From: Mesorhizobium sp. WSM4904
GTDB lineage: Bacteria; Pseudomonadota; Alphaproteobacteria; Rhizobiales; Rhizobiaceae
Length of the DNA: 64,000 nucleotides
NCBI RefSeq assembly: GCF_029674545.1
Contig: NZ_CP121354.1
Coordinates: 6,271,001-6,335,000, forward strand
Direction of reading: 5' to 3'
Part shown: positions 36,574-45,863 of the stretch, piece after piece
How the letters are laid out: each line of letters starts with the position of its first letter
Position numbering within the stretch: the first letter of the stretch is position 1
Notes under the pieces: model-generated
Told to the model about the DNA's origin: nothing
What the model saw: the letters and a program-made list of their open reading frames with translations, nothing else
Database searches by the model: none
Translations under genes and position numbers: made by a program

Positions 36574-37932
36574 CTAACTCCAGGTCCGGTCCCAGCTATA
36601 TTCATTGTCCCAATGCTCGGTGGATTGCCATATCCCCGTGACACCGGGCTGCAGATGCTGGCTGATCACCTCGTCGACCACATCGTCGATCCCCAGGCCT
36701 GGCTTGTCCGGAACGGTTATGAAGCCATCCTTCACCAGCGGCTTGGGGAGACCTGTGACGATGTCGTCCCACCACTCGACATCGGCGGAGTGGTATTCGA
36801 GCGCCATGAAGTTCTCGGTCGCGGTCGCGACATGCGCCGCGGCCATCGCGGCGATCGGACTTTCGGCCATGTGGATGGCCATGGCGACGCCATGGTCCTG
36901 AGCCATGTCGCCGATCTTCTTGGTCTCGAGGATGCCGCCGCTGGTGAGCAGGTCCGGGTGGATGACGGAGAGGCCGCCGCTCTTCAGCAGCGGCTCGAAG
37001 GCCTCCTTGAGGTAGATGTCCTCGCCCGTGCAGATCGGCACCGCGGTGGCCTCCTGCAACCGCCGGTACTGCTCGGTGTACTGCCAGGGGATCACATCCT
37101 CGAGCCAGGCCGGCACGTATTTCTCGATACGGCGTGACAGGCGTATGCCGTCCTGCAGCGAAATGTGGCCGACATGATCGATGGCCAGCGGGATCTCGTA
37201 GCCGATGACCTCGCGAACCTCGTGGATATACTGCTCCAGCAGGTCGATCCCTTTTTCGGTGAAATGCAGGCCCGTGAACGGGTGCTGCACGTTCTGCGCA
37301 TCGTAGGCGAGGTTGCGTGCCTTACGCTCCTCAAGCGCGCCACCGCGGCCGCGTGGATTGGCGTAAAACCCTTCGAGCGCGCCGGCGGGCGCGACCACGG
37401 CGCCCGGGATATGGGCGATCTGCATCAAGCCCAGGTCCATCTTGAGGAAGGCGAAGCCGCGCTCCATGCGCGCCTTGAGGCGCTTGCCGGTTTCGGTGCC
37501 GCTCGGCTTCTCCGCGTCGGTATCGCAGTAGACGCGCACGTGATCGCGAAACTTGCCGCCGAGCATCTGGTAGATGGGCACGCCATAGGCCTTGCCGGCG
37601 AGATCCCAGAGCGCGATTTCGACCGCCGAGACGCCACCGCCTTGGCGGCCGTGCCCGCCGAACTGCTTGATGCGGCGGAACAGGCGGTCGATGTCGCAAG
37701 GGTTCTCGCCAAGCAACCGGCTCTTCAGCATCAGCGCATAGGTGGCGCTGGCGCCGTCGCGCACCTCGCCAAGCCCGACGATGCCCTGGTTGGTGTAGAT
37801 CTTGAGCAGCGCCGAGGCGAACGGCGCGCCGACGATCTCGGCCACCCGCATGTCGGTGATGCGAAGGCCGGACGGCTTGGAATTCGTGTTGACCCGATTG
37901 AGGGCCTCGTCGGCTCCATCGGTTTTTGGCAT
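36574..37932 (-). CDS. Enolase-superfamily dehydratase 2
   Basis: A 452-residue mandelate racemase/muconate lactonizing enzyme, longer than its neighbours because of an extended N-terminus (about 22 residues) and C-terminal tail after DKPGLGIDD. Metal ligands: Asp in LAIDHVGH, Glu in WLEDVIPW, Glu in CTGEDIY; possible catalytic His in AIHMAESP. A probable sugar-acid dehydratase; the substrate is undetermined. It follows dehydratase 3 by 60 bp and is separated from NIPSNAP by 103 bp that include the hairpin CCTCTCCC-CTT-GGGAGAGG. Confidence 0.85.
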   Translation of the reverse strand: MPKTDGADEALNRVNTNSKPSGLRITDMRVAEIVGAPFASALLKIYTNQGIVGLGEVRDGASATYALMLKSRLLGENPCDIDRLFRRIKQFGGHGRQGGGVSAVEIALWDLAGKAYGVPIYQMLGGKFRDHVRVYCDTDAEKPSGTETGKRLKARMERGFAFLKMDLGLMQIAHIPGAVVAPAGALEGFYANPRGRGGALEERKARNLAYDAQNVQHPFTGLHFTEKGIDLLEQYIHEVREVIGYEIPLAIDHVGHISLQDGIRLSRRIEKYVPAWLEDVIPWQYTEQYRRLQEATAVPICTGEDIYLKEAFEPLLKSGGLSVIHPDLLTSGGILETKKIGDMAQDHGVAMAIHMAESPIAAMAAAHVATATENFMALEYHSADVEWWDDIVTGLPKPLVKDGFITVPDKPGLGIDDVVDEVISQHLQPGVTGIWQSTEHWDNEYSWDRTWS

Positions 37933-37992
37933 GGCCTATCCTCGCTTTGTTTGGCGGGGCTTGTTGCCCCGCGTGCTGGGCATGGAGGGTTG

Positions 37993-39159
37993 CTAGGCCA
38001 GCTCGATCTCGTGGGCCTGCAGATAGTCGCGGTTCATCTCGACGCCGAGACCAGGCTTCGACGTCAGCTTGAGGCTACCGTTCGAAACGTTGAGCGGTCT
38101 GTCGATGAGGTGATCGTATTTGGAGAGATCCCACTCCGACGTTTCGAGCTTGTAGAAGTTGGGAACCGTCATCATCACCTGCGCTCCCGCAACCACGTTG
38201 ATCGGTCCCGCGGCGTCGTGCGGCGAGACGGGGACGTAGTAGGCTTCGCAGAGGGCGGAAATCTTCTTCAGCTCGGTAATCCCGCCGGTCCAGGTCACGT
38301 CGGGCATGATGTAGTCGGCGAGCTTGTTCTCGAGCACCGGCACGAAATCCCATTTCGTGTGGCCGCGCTCGCCCCACGAGATAGCGGCGCTGACCTTCTC
38401 ACGCACCTGCTTGAGCGCGTTGAGGCTCTCGGGCGGGCAAGGCTCCTCGAACCAATCGATCTGGCCCGCTTCCTCGAGGCTCCGACAGAGGCGAATGGCG
38501 GTGGGAACATCGAAGCGGCCATGCGCATCGATGAGGATGTCCACATCGGGTCCGGCCGTTTCGCGGATCAGGGCCGTCAGCTCGGCCGCTTCGCGTTCGT
38601 CCTTGCGCGTCATGCCACCGTCGAGGTAGCCGTCCCGCCTTTCGCGGGCCACGCCATCGACGCTGGGGCCCTGGTGGGGAAAAGGATCGAACTTGAGCCC
38701 GGTGTGTCCGGACTCGACAATATCCCGAATCTCGCGGACCACCGCCTCCTTGCTGGTGAATTTGGCCTGGTTGGGATGGGTGTAAAGAGCGATTTCCTCC
38801 CGTACCGGTCCGCCCAGCAGCTCGTAGATCGGCTTGCCGAGAACTTTGCCGCGGATGTCCCAGAGGGCTATATCGATGGCGCTGACGCATTCGACGGCGG
38901 CGCCGCGGCTGCCCATGTAGGTGAAGCTGCGGAAAATCTTGTGCCAGAGATGCTCGATACGCGCCGGGTCCTCACCTGTCATGGCGGTACCGATCTGCCG
39001 CAGGATGGTGCACAGCGCGCGGTTGGCGAGCTTTGTCGTGGTGGTGATCTCTCCCCAACCGCTCACTCCCTCGTCGGTCGTCACTTCGACGAACAGATAC
39101 TCTCCCCAATAGGAAGCATCGGACTTGATCAGCCACGGCCGGATACTCGTGATCTTCAT
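37993..39159 (-). CDS. Enolase-superfamily dehydratase 3 (galactonate-dehydratase-like)
   Basis: A 388-residue enzyme closest in feel to D-galactonate dehydratases: Asp ligand in LIDAHGRFD, Glu in WFEEPCPPE, Glu in SWGERGHTK and His in VSPHDAAGP. The start at 39159 (MKITSIRPWLIKSD) gives the normal capping domain; the frame is open further but overlaps the regulator gene. It is the first enzyme gene after the GntR gene (56 bp), and likely a dehydratase of an aldonic or uronic acid. Confidence 0.85.
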   Translation of the reverse strand: MKITSIRPWLIKSDASYWGEYLFVEVTTDEGVSGWGEITTTTKLANRALCTILRQIGTAMTGEDPARIEHLWHKIFRSFTYMGSRGAAVECVSAIDIALWDIRGKVLGKPIYELLGGPVREEIALYTHPNQAKFTSKEAVVREIRDIVESGHTGLKFDPFPHQGPSVDGVARERRDGYLDGGMTRKDEREAAELTALIRETAGPDVDILIDAHGRFDVPTAIRLCRSLEEAGQIDWFEEPCPPESLNALKQVREKVSAAISWGERGHTKWDFVPVLENKLADYIMPDVTWTGGITELKKISALCEAYYVPVSPHDAAGPINVVAGAQVMMTVPNFYKLETSEWDLSKYDHLIDRPLNVSNGSLKLTSKPGLGVEMNRDYLQAHEIELA

Positions 39160-39215
39160 CTCAACTGCCTTTATCTGAAGTTTCCAGGGGTGCCGATGTT
39201 CTAAGATTGGGCGTT

Positions 39216-39953
39216 CTATCCGGCCCGCGCGGCGTTGCGGGCACGCATGTGTTCGAGGATGTGCCGTCCGGAGCCCTCGACATGGCGGGCGACGAGTTCG
39301 GCCGCCTTGTCGGCATCTCCCGCCTTTACGAGCGCGATGAGCTCGCGGTGCTCGCGAATGATCGCGGCACGGCGCGCGAGGGTGAAATCGAAACGCCGGC
39401 TCACGGCGCGCAGCACTTCGCGATGCTTCCACCAAAGCTCGGCGGCATGGCGGTTGTAGTGCCGCTGGTACATCACGGTATGGAAGGCGGTATCGAGCTC
39501 ACTGTGCCGGAATGTGTCGGCGAAGTTGTTTTCCTCGATCAGGCCTTGGAGACGTTCGAGTTCCGCGATGTCCTCGCCAGTGGCCATGTTCACGAACCAT
39601 CGCGTCAGGGCCGGCTCGATCAGAACGCCGATCTCGTAGATATCGCGCACGAAATCCTGATCTATGGGTCGCACGCGCGCTCCGCGGTTGGGGGCAAAGA
39701 TGACGAAGCCCTCGCCGCGCAACAGCTGCAAGGCCTCGCGCACGGGATTGGTCGAGGTGCCGTGACGCCGGGCGAGATCGCTGACCACAAGCCGTTCGTT
39801 GGCGGCCAGCCGCCCCTCGATGATGTCTTCCCTGATCAGTTCATAAAGCGAGGCGCCCTCGCTGGAGGCCCCTATGGGATCAATCCCCGCAGGTGGCTTC
39901 GCTTTAAAGTCGCTTGTTTCGGCCAAAGCCCGCTCCCCTAGGCTGATACACAT
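39216..39953 (-). CDS. GntR/FCD family regulator of the sugar-acid island
   Basis: A 245-residue GntR repressor: winged helix at about 35-100 (ANERLVVSDLARRHGTSTNPVREALQLLRGEGFV) and an FCD effector domain (FHTVMYQRHYNRHAAELWWKH near 160). It heads the minus-strand dehydratase operon and lies opposite the transporter operon, so it likely controls both from the 185-bp gap. The effector is probably the imported sugar acid or a pathway product. Confidence 0.88.
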   Translation of the reverse strand: MCISLGERALAETSDFKAKPPAGIDPIGASSEGASLYELIREDIIEGRLAANERLVVSDLARRHGTSTNPVREALQLLRGEGFVIFAPNRGARVRPIDQDFVRDIYEIGVLIEPALTRWFVNMATGEDIAELERLQGLIEENNFADTFRHSELDTAFHTVMYQRHYNRHAAELWWKHREVLRAVSRRFDFTLARRAAIIREHRELIALVKAGDADKAAELVARHVEGSGRHILEHMRARNAARAG

Positions 39954-39988
39954 TCTATCCGATTATCACGCAAAGTTTCGATAAACAA

Positions 39989-40036
39989 TGTACGATCCAG
40001 CTCGTTGACAGACAATTCACGATCTGAAAACGTACA
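39989..40036. promoter_or_regulatory. Candidate operator/promoter region for the divergent operons
   Basis: Inverted half-sites TGTACG (39989-39994) and CGTACA (40031-40036) bracket a TTGACA (-35-like, 40005-40010). Half-sites with a central GTAC are usual for GntR proteins. A good -10 at normal spacing was not found, so the promoter part is weak; the dyad is the main evidence. Confidence 0.4.
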
Positions 40037-40138
40037 AGACGGCCGATGGGGTACACAGAACAGTGTCCCGCGGCCGAACGAGGAAGGACCGCTTGCCTCG
40101 AAGCGAAGCGGCGTGGGAGAGAAACCTGGAGGATACCT

Positions 40139-41620
40139 ATGACGAGGATTACACTCGGCGGTGCCGTCCTGCGCGGCACTGTCTCAACTGCTTTAATGGC
40201 ATCGTTGATGTCGGCGCCGGCACTGGCTGCGCCGCCGGTGGACCTGAGCAAGTGGTCGCCGGAATATGTGCGCTCGATTGCCGGCACGCAGGATTTTGAC
40301 ACGGCGGCCGATTGCGCCAAGGTCACCCCGCTCGACTACAAGGGGCGACTGACTTTCTGGTATCAGGGCGTGTTCGAGGGTGACCCCGACCTTCTGCGTC
40401 AGTACTACAAGGATTTCTTCGCAAACTTCCGCAAGACCTATCCGAACATCCAGCTCGAGGAACAGGCCCTCACCTACAACGACCTTCTGGACAAGTTCCG
40501 CACGGCGCTGCTCGGCAATGCAGCGCCGATGGCGGTCCGCCTGCAGATCCTGGGCGGCACCGAATTCGCCTCGAAGGGCTATTTGCAGCCGCTCAAGCCT
40601 GAGGACGTCGGGTATTCGACCGAGGATTTCTGGCCCGGCGCCATGAAGGCGGTGACCTGGGACGGGGTGACCTACGGCATTCCAACCAACAACGAGACGA
40701 TGGCGTTCATCTGGAACGCCGACATCTTCAAACGCGCGGGCCTCGATCCTAACAAGCCCCCGGCAACCTGGGACGACGTCGTCAAGTATTCCAAGCAGAT
40801 CCATGACAAGCTCGGCATTGCCGGTTATGGCCTCGTGGCCCGCAAGAATGCCGGCAATACGCCGTACCGCTTCATGCCTCAGCTATGGGCCTATGGCGGC
40901 GGCGTCTTCGACGAAGCAAAGGCGAACCCGACCTATAAGGACATCGAGCTCAACAGCCCGCAGAGCAAGGCGGCGCTGCAGGCCTCGTACGACATGTATG
41001 TTCGCGACAAGTCGGTTCCGGTTTCGGCACTGACCAACCAGCAGGCCGACAACCAGCCTCTGTTTCTGGCCGGTCAGCTCGGCATGATGATCTCGCACCC
41101 GTCCGACTACAACGTCATGCTCGACCTGCAGAAGAAGGCGACCGGCACCGACAAGGACAAGGCGCAGACCGTCATCGACAACATGCGCTACGGCCTCATT
41201 CCGACCGGCCCCGACGGCAAGCGCGCAGTCGTGTTCGGCGGCTCGAACATTCACATCCTGAAGCCCGAATATGTCGAAGGCGGCAAGGTGGACGAGCCGG
41301 CCGCAAAGGCGATCATCTGCATGTGGACCAGCCCCGAATGGTCGCTGAAGATGGCATACGCCGGCTCGAACCCGGGCAACCTCAACGGCTTCAAGACCAA
41401 ATGGATGAAGGAGCGTCTGGACAGCATCAAGTTCCTCGATGTCACGACGTCGATGTTGCCATACGGCATCCCGTTCCCAGCCCTGCCGCAGTCTCCCGAG
41501 ATCATGAACATCATCGTTCCGGACATGCTGCAGAATGCCCTGACCGGGGCGATGACCGTCGACCAAGCGGCGGACGACGCGGCCAAGAGGGTAAAAGACC
41601 TGATGGGCGGCGGACTCTAG
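40139..41620 (+). CDS. ABC transporter solute-binding protein (sugar type)
   Basis: A 493-residue periplasmic binding protein of family 1 (sugar) type. Signal peptide: MTRITLGGAVLRGTVSTALM followed by a hydrophobic stretch and cleavage near APALAA. The ATG at 40139 has GGAGG seven bases ahead; 31 earlier in-frame codons are spurious. Mature features include LTFWYQGVFEGDPDLLRQYY and IPTNNETMAFIWNADIFKRAGLDPNKPPATWDD. It is rather long for the family, suggesting a larger ligand such as an oligosaccharide or glycoside. It is the first gene of a plus-strand operon with two permeases, an ATPase, a dehydratase and an aldolase-like gene. Confidence 0.92.
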   Translation: MTRITLGGAVLRGTVSTALMASLMSAPALAAPPVDLSKWSPEYVRSIAGTQDFDTAADCAKVTPLDYKGRLTFWYQGVFEGDPDLLRQYYKDFFANFRKTYPNIQLEEQALTYNDLLDKFRTALLGNAAPMAVRLQILGGTEFASKGYLQPLKPEDVGYSTEDFWPGAMKAVTWDGVTYGIPTNNETMAFIWNADIFKRAGLDPNKPPATWDDVVKYSKQIHDKLGIAGYGLVARKNAGNTPYRFMPQLWAYGGGVFDEAKANPTYKDIELNSPQSKAALQASYDMYVRDKSVPVSALTNQQADNQPLFLAGQLGMMISHPSDYNVMLDLQKKATGTDKDKAQTVIDNMRYGLIPTGPDGKRAVVFGGSNIHILKPEYVEGGKVDEPAAKAIICMWTSPEWSLKMAYAGSNPGNLNGFKTKWMKERLDSIKFLDVTTSMLPYGIPFPALPQSPEIMNIIVPDMLQNALTGAMTVDQAADDAAKRVKDLMGGGL

Positions 41621-41698
41621 TCCAAGCCTGACCTGCGATCCGACCGGCTGCGCCGAGCGTGCAGCCGGTTCGTTCCGAAGAACAAGGGCACGCCACAA

Positions 41699-42658
41699 GT
41701 GACGATCGTGAACAGCAGGACCGAGGCTCGCCGAAGATTGCTACCCGGCCGGCCGGGCGCGTTGCGGAGGATTGGGGAGCATCGCGCTGACTACGCGTAC
41801 GTGCTCCCTGCGATCGTCGTGATGATGATCGTCATCGCCTACCCGATCTACTACACGATCGAATTGTCGTTCTTCAATACGCCGCCTGGCCTGCAGCTGC
41901 GGGACAAGATCTTCGTCGGCTTCGACAACTACACGGCCATCCTGACAAGTGAGGTGTTCTGGAGGGTCACCTGGAACACGCTTATCTGGACGCTGGCGTC
42001 CACCTTCTTCTCCTTTGTCCTGGGGTTTGGCGCCGCGCTGGCGCTCCACCGCGACTTCGTCGGCCGCGGCGTCCTGCGCGCTATCCTGATCATCCCCTGG
42101 GTCATCAGCGCGGTCGCCGCCTCCTATATCTGGAAGTGGATCTACCATTCGGACTTTGGGATAATCGGCGCGATCCTGGTCCGCCTCGGATTGGCTGACC
42201 GGCCGCCCAATTTCATCGACAGCGTCAGCACGGTGCTGCCCTCCCTGATCGTCGTCAATATCTGGCGCGAGTTTCCGTTTGCCATGATCATGATGATGGC
42301 CGGCCTGCAGACGGTCCCCGACCAGTTGCTGCGCGCCGCGAAAGTCGACGGGGCCAATGCATGGCAGCGCTTCTGGCATGTAACTTTCCCGCATTTGAGG
42401 AACGTCTCCACGGTGACGATCCTGCTGCTGGCCGTGGCCAACTTCAATTCCTTCATCATCCCGTGGATCATGACCGGCGGCGGGCCGTCGAACGCATCGC
42501 ATATCTGGATCACCCACATTTACGAGCTCGCCTTCGGCCGCCAGCGCTGGGGGGTGGCATCGGCCTATTCGGTGCTTCTGTTCCTCATCCTGATGACGCT
42601 CGGCTACTTCTACGTCCGTGCGCTGAGCGGCAACGAGCGGAAGGATCGCGGCGCATGA
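41699..42658 (+). CDS. ABC transporter permease, sugar type (first)
   Basis: A 319-residue inner-membrane permease with six hydrophobic segments and the cytoplasmic coupling loop LRAAKVDGANAWQRFWHVTFP near residue 220. The start is GTG at 41699; AAGGGC lies a few bases before. It overlaps the next permease gene by four bases (ATGA). Confidence 0.9.
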   Translation: MTIVNSRTEARRRLLPGRPGALRRIGEHRADYAYVLPAIVVMMIVIAYPIYYTIELSFFNTPPGLQLRDKIFVGFDNYTAILTSEVFWRVTWNTLIWTLASTFFSFVLGFGAALALHRDFVGRGVLRAILIIPWVISAVAASYIWKWIYHSDFGIIGAILVRLGLADRPPNFIDSVSTVLPSLIVVNIWREFPFAMIMMMAGLQTVPDQLLRAAKVDGANAWQRFWHVTFPHLRNVSTVTILLLAVANFNSFIIPWIMTGGGPSNASHIWITHIYELAFGRQRWGVASAYSVLLFLILMTLGYFYVRALSGNERKDRGA

Positions 42659-43545
42659 GCACGATTGCCGAGACAGCTCCTCGAGACCGGACCCGTCGTC
42701 GCATGCGCATCGACGGATGGCGGTGGGGCGGGCGCATCTTCCTGGTGTTCATGCTGCTCTACACCGCGTTGCCGATGATCTGGATGCTGCTCACCTCGAT
42801 CAAGTCGGGCTTCGCGGCGATGCAATTCCCGCCGCAATGGTGGCCCGACCAGCCGACCCTCGCCAGTTACCAGAAGCTGCTCGATCCGCAGAACAGCGTC
42901 GGCCAGGACTTCCTCCGCTTCTTCTGGAACAGTCTTTTCGTCTCGACCGCCACGACGATCCTTTCGGTGATCGTGGCGGTTCCCGCGGCCTACGCGTTCT
43001 CGCGCTTCACCTTCCCGGGCCGGAACTTCCTGTTCTTCGCGGTATTGCTGCGCAACATGTTCCCGGCGGTGATCTTTCTCGTGCCGCTCTTCATCCTGAT
43101 GCGCGCGATCGGGCTGGTGAACACGCATGGGTCTCTTGTGCTCACCTACCTGACGTTTGGACTGCCGCTGGCGATCTGGCTGCTCAAGGGCTTCTACGAC
43201 AACATCCCGGTGCAGCTCGAGCAGGCGGCGCGCATTGATGGAGCGACGCGGTTCCAGGCCTTCCTCCTGATCGTGATGCCGCTCTCGGCGCCGGGGATCA
43301 TCGCCACGGCGATCTACTCCTTCATCGGTGCGTGGAACGAATACATCTACGCCTACACCTTCCTCTCCAAGAACGAACAGCTGACGCTGCCGGTCGGCAT
43401 CCAGCGCTTTTTCTCGGAAAATACGACGGACTTTCCGGGCCTGATGGCGGCCAGCTTCATGATGAGCGTACCCGTCGTAGTGCTGTTCCTCGTCCTGCAA
43501 CGATACTTCGTGCGCGCCCTCACAGAAGGCGCGGTCAAGCACTAG
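42655..43545 (+). CDS. ABC transporter permease, sugar type (second)
   Basis: A 296-residue permease of the MalG type: six transmembrane segments, and the coupling loop LEQAARIDGATRFQAFLLIVMP near residue 185. The frame starts with an ATG overlapping the previous stop; an alternative frame reading through the first permease is a shadow. It pairs with the 41699 permease to form the membrane channel. Confidence 0.92.
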   Translation: MSTIAETAPRDRTRRRMRIDGWRWGGRIFLVFMLLYTALPMIWMLLTSIKSGFAAMQFPPQWWPDQPTLASYQKLLDPQNSVGQDFLRFFWNSLFVSTATTILSVIVAVPAAYAFSRFTFPGRNFLFFAVLLRNMFPAVIFLVPLFILMRAIGLVNTHGSLVLTYLTFGLPLAIWLLKGFYDNIPVQLEQAARIDGATRFQAFLLIVMPLSAPGIIATAIYSFIGAWNEYIYAYTFLSKNEQLTLPVGIQRFFSENTTDFPGLMAASFMMSVPVVVLFLVLQRYFVRALTEGAVKH

Positions 43546-43554
43546 GAGCTGCCG

Positions 43555-44652
43555 ATGGCCCACGTGGTCCTCAAAGATCTCGTCAAGACCTATGGCGGCT
43601 TCAAAGCCGTCAACGAGGTTTCGCTGACGGTCAATGACGGCGAGTTCGTTGCGCTCGTCGGCCCTTCGGGCTGCGGCAAGACAACCACGCTCAATCTCGT
43701 CGCGGGCCTGACCCCGATCACATCGGGCGACATCTTCATCGGCGACCGGGTGGTCAACGACCTCGATCCCAAGGACCGGGACATCGCAATGGTGTTCCAG
43801 AACTACGCGCTCTATCCGCAAAAGTCGGTCTATATGAACCTCGCCTTCCCGCTGCAGATGCGCAGGCTGCCCAGGGACGAGATCGACAAGAAGGTCAGGG
43901 AAGCGGCGCGCGTTCTCGACATGACGCAGCTGCTCGAGCGCAAGCCGCGCGAACTTTCGGGCGGGCAGCAGCAGCGCGTGGCGCTCGGCCGCGCCCTCGT
44001 TCGGGATCCGGCTGTATTCCTGATGGACGAACCGCTCTCCAATCTCGACGCGAAGCTGCGCGTGCAGATGCGGTCCGAGATCAAACGGTTCCATCAGGAC
44101 CTGAAGGCGACGATCATCTATGTGACGCACGACCAGCTCGAGGCCGTGACCATGGCGGACAGGATGGCCGTGATGAACGGCGGCTACCTGCAGCAATACG
44201 ATTCGCCGGCGCAGGTTTTCGCCCATCCCGTCAACATGTTCGTCGCAAGCTTCGTGGGCAGCCCGGCAATGAGCCTTATTCCGCTGGAGGCATCCACGGC
44301 AAACGGCGATACCGCTCTGACGAGCGCCGAGGGCTGGAGCCTCGCGCTGTCGCAACCCAACGCGCGCAAGGTCCAGGCGGCGACCACCAGGAAGGTCGTG
44401 CTGGGTGCGCGCCATTCGACGATCAAGCTGCACAAGAGCGCGGTCCCCGGCGCCATTCCGGCCAAGGCCTATACGGTGGAACCAACTGGAGACCTAACCT
44501 TCGTGCAAGCGTTCCTCTCCGGCGCCATCGTCAATATCAGTGTGTCACCCAACATCACCGTCACACCTGACGAGCAGATCTGGCTCGAGTTCGATCAGGA
44601 GCGCATGCACCTTTTCGACGGCGAAACTGAAATGGCTCTCGGTGCCCACTGA
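43555..44652 (+). CDS. ABC transporter ATPase, UgpC/MalK type
   Basis: A 365-residue ATPase: Walker A GPSGCGKTTT, signature LSGGQQQRVALGRA, Walker B VFLMDEPLSNLD, then a C-terminal TOBE-type regulatory domain (about 240-365). It energises the two upstream permeases. It starts 9 bp after the second permease gene, with GGAGCTGCC ahead of the ATG. Confidence 0.93.
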   Translation: MAHVVLKDLVKTYGGFKAVNEVSLTVNDGEFVALVGPSGCGKTTTLNLVAGLTPITSGDIFIGDRVVNDLDPKDRDIAMVFQNYALYPQKSVYMNLAFPLQMRRLPRDEIDKKVREAARVLDMTQLLERKPRELSGGQQQRVALGRALVRDPAVFLMDEPLSNLDAKLRVQMRSEIKRFHQDLKATIIYVTHDQLEAVTMADRMAVMNGGYLQQYDSPAQVFAHPVNMFVASFVGSPAMSLIPLEASTANGDTALTSAEGWSLALSQPNARKVQAATTRKVVLGARHSTIKLHKSAVPGAIPAKAYTVEPTGDLTFVQAFLSGAIVNISVSPNITVTPDEQIWLEFDQERMHLFDGETEMALGAH

Positions 44653-44676
44653 GATGGGGCGGATGCGTGTGCGTGT

Positions 44677-45840
44677 ATGACGACAAAGCTTAAGATCACC
44701 GCCATCAAGCCTTATCCCGTGTGGGTGGGAACTCGCAACCAGATGCTCGTCAAGGTCGAGACTGACCAAGGCATCTTCGGCTGGGGCGAGAGCGGCTTGA
44801 GCGGCCGCGAGAAGGCCGTGGCCGGCGCGATCGAGCACTATCGCGAGTTTCTCGTCGGCCGCGACCCGATGCCGATCGGCCGGATCTGGCAGGAGGTCTA
44901 TCGCAGCCAGTATTTCGAAGGCGGGCGGGTCCTGCAGGCGGCGATTTCGGCCATCGACATCGCCCTGCACGACATCAAGGGCAAGGCGCTCGGGGTGCCG
45001 GTCTACGAGCTGCTCGGCGGCAAGCAGCGCGACCGCATCCCGACCTTCGCCTCGACCGGAGACGAGGCCGAGGGCGACGCAGCCCTCGAACGGGCCCGCG
45101 AACTGCGCGAACAGGGGTGGCAGGCGATCCGCTTCTTCCCGGTCGGGCAAAGCAGCAGGGACATCTTCGAGCCGCGCGAGTCGATCGGCGCCACGGCGAC
45201 CATGCTGAACAAGGCGCGCGAAGCGCTTGGCGACGACGTCGTCCTCGGCATCGACTATCATCATCGGCTGTCGGTGGCCGAGGCGGCGAGCTTCTGCAAC
45301 AAACTCGGCCGCGGCGTGCTCGATTTCCTCGAGGAGCCGATACGCGACGAGACGCCGGAGGCCTACGAGTCTCTTCGTACGATGACCGACATCCCCTTTG
45401 CCATCGGCGAGGAATTCGCCAGCAAGTGGCAGTTCATGCCTTACATCGAGCGCGGCATCCATCAGTTCAACCGGCTCGATGTCTGCAATGTCGGCGGACT
45501 TACCGAGGCGATGAAGGTCGCGGGCTGGAGCGAGGCGCACTACGTGGACCTGATGCCGCACAATCCCCTTGGCCCAGTGTGCACGGCCGCGACCATGCAT
45601 CTCGCCGCCGCCGTGCCGAATTTCGCGTGGCTGGAGACAAGGGCGCCGGAAAGAAAGCTGGGCTTCGACAATTCAGAGTTTTTCCCCGTGCAGCCCCGGC
45701 TCGACGGCACAGACTATCCGGTCGGCGATCTGCCGGGGCTGGGCGTCGAGATCAACGAAGCAGCGATCCAGGCGCAGAGTTTCCGCTTCTGGGAAGCGCC
45801 TCACCTCAAGCGCCGCGACGGTTCCGTCACGAACTGGTAG
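44677..45840 (+). CDS. Enolase-superfamily dehydratase 4 (DgoD-like)
   Basis: A 387-residue enzyme with the pattern of D-galactonate dehydratases: metal ligands Asp in LGIDYHHRLS, Glu in FLEEPIRDE and Glu in IGEEFASKW, and a catalytic-type His in LMPHNPLGPV. Dehydration of an aldonic acid would give a 2-keto-3-deoxy acid. It follows the ATPase by 24 bp and precedes the RraA-type gene by 23 bp, so transport, dehydration and cleavage steps are in one operon. The precise substrate is not decided by sequence. Confidence 0.87.
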   Translation: MTTKLKITAIKPYPVWVGTRNQMLVKVETDQGIFGWGESGLSGREKAVAGAIEHYREFLVGRDPMPIGRIWQEVYRSQYFEGGRVLQAAISAIDIALHDIKGKALGVPVYELLGGKQRDRIPTFASTGDEAEGDAALERARELREQGWQAIRFFPVGQSSRDIFEPRESIGATATMLNKAREALGDDVVLGIDYHHRLSVAEAASFCNKLGRGVLDFLEEPIRDETPEAYESLRTMTDIPFAIGEEFASKWQFMPYIERGIHQFNRLDVCNVGGLTEAMKVAGWSEAHYVDLMPHNPLGPVCTAATMHLAAAVPNFAWLETRAPERKLGFDNSEFFPVQPRLDGTDYPVGDLPGLGVEINEAAIQAQSFRFWEAPHLKRRDGSVTNW

Positions 45841-45863
45841 CTCAATTTCAACCGGAGTCCACC

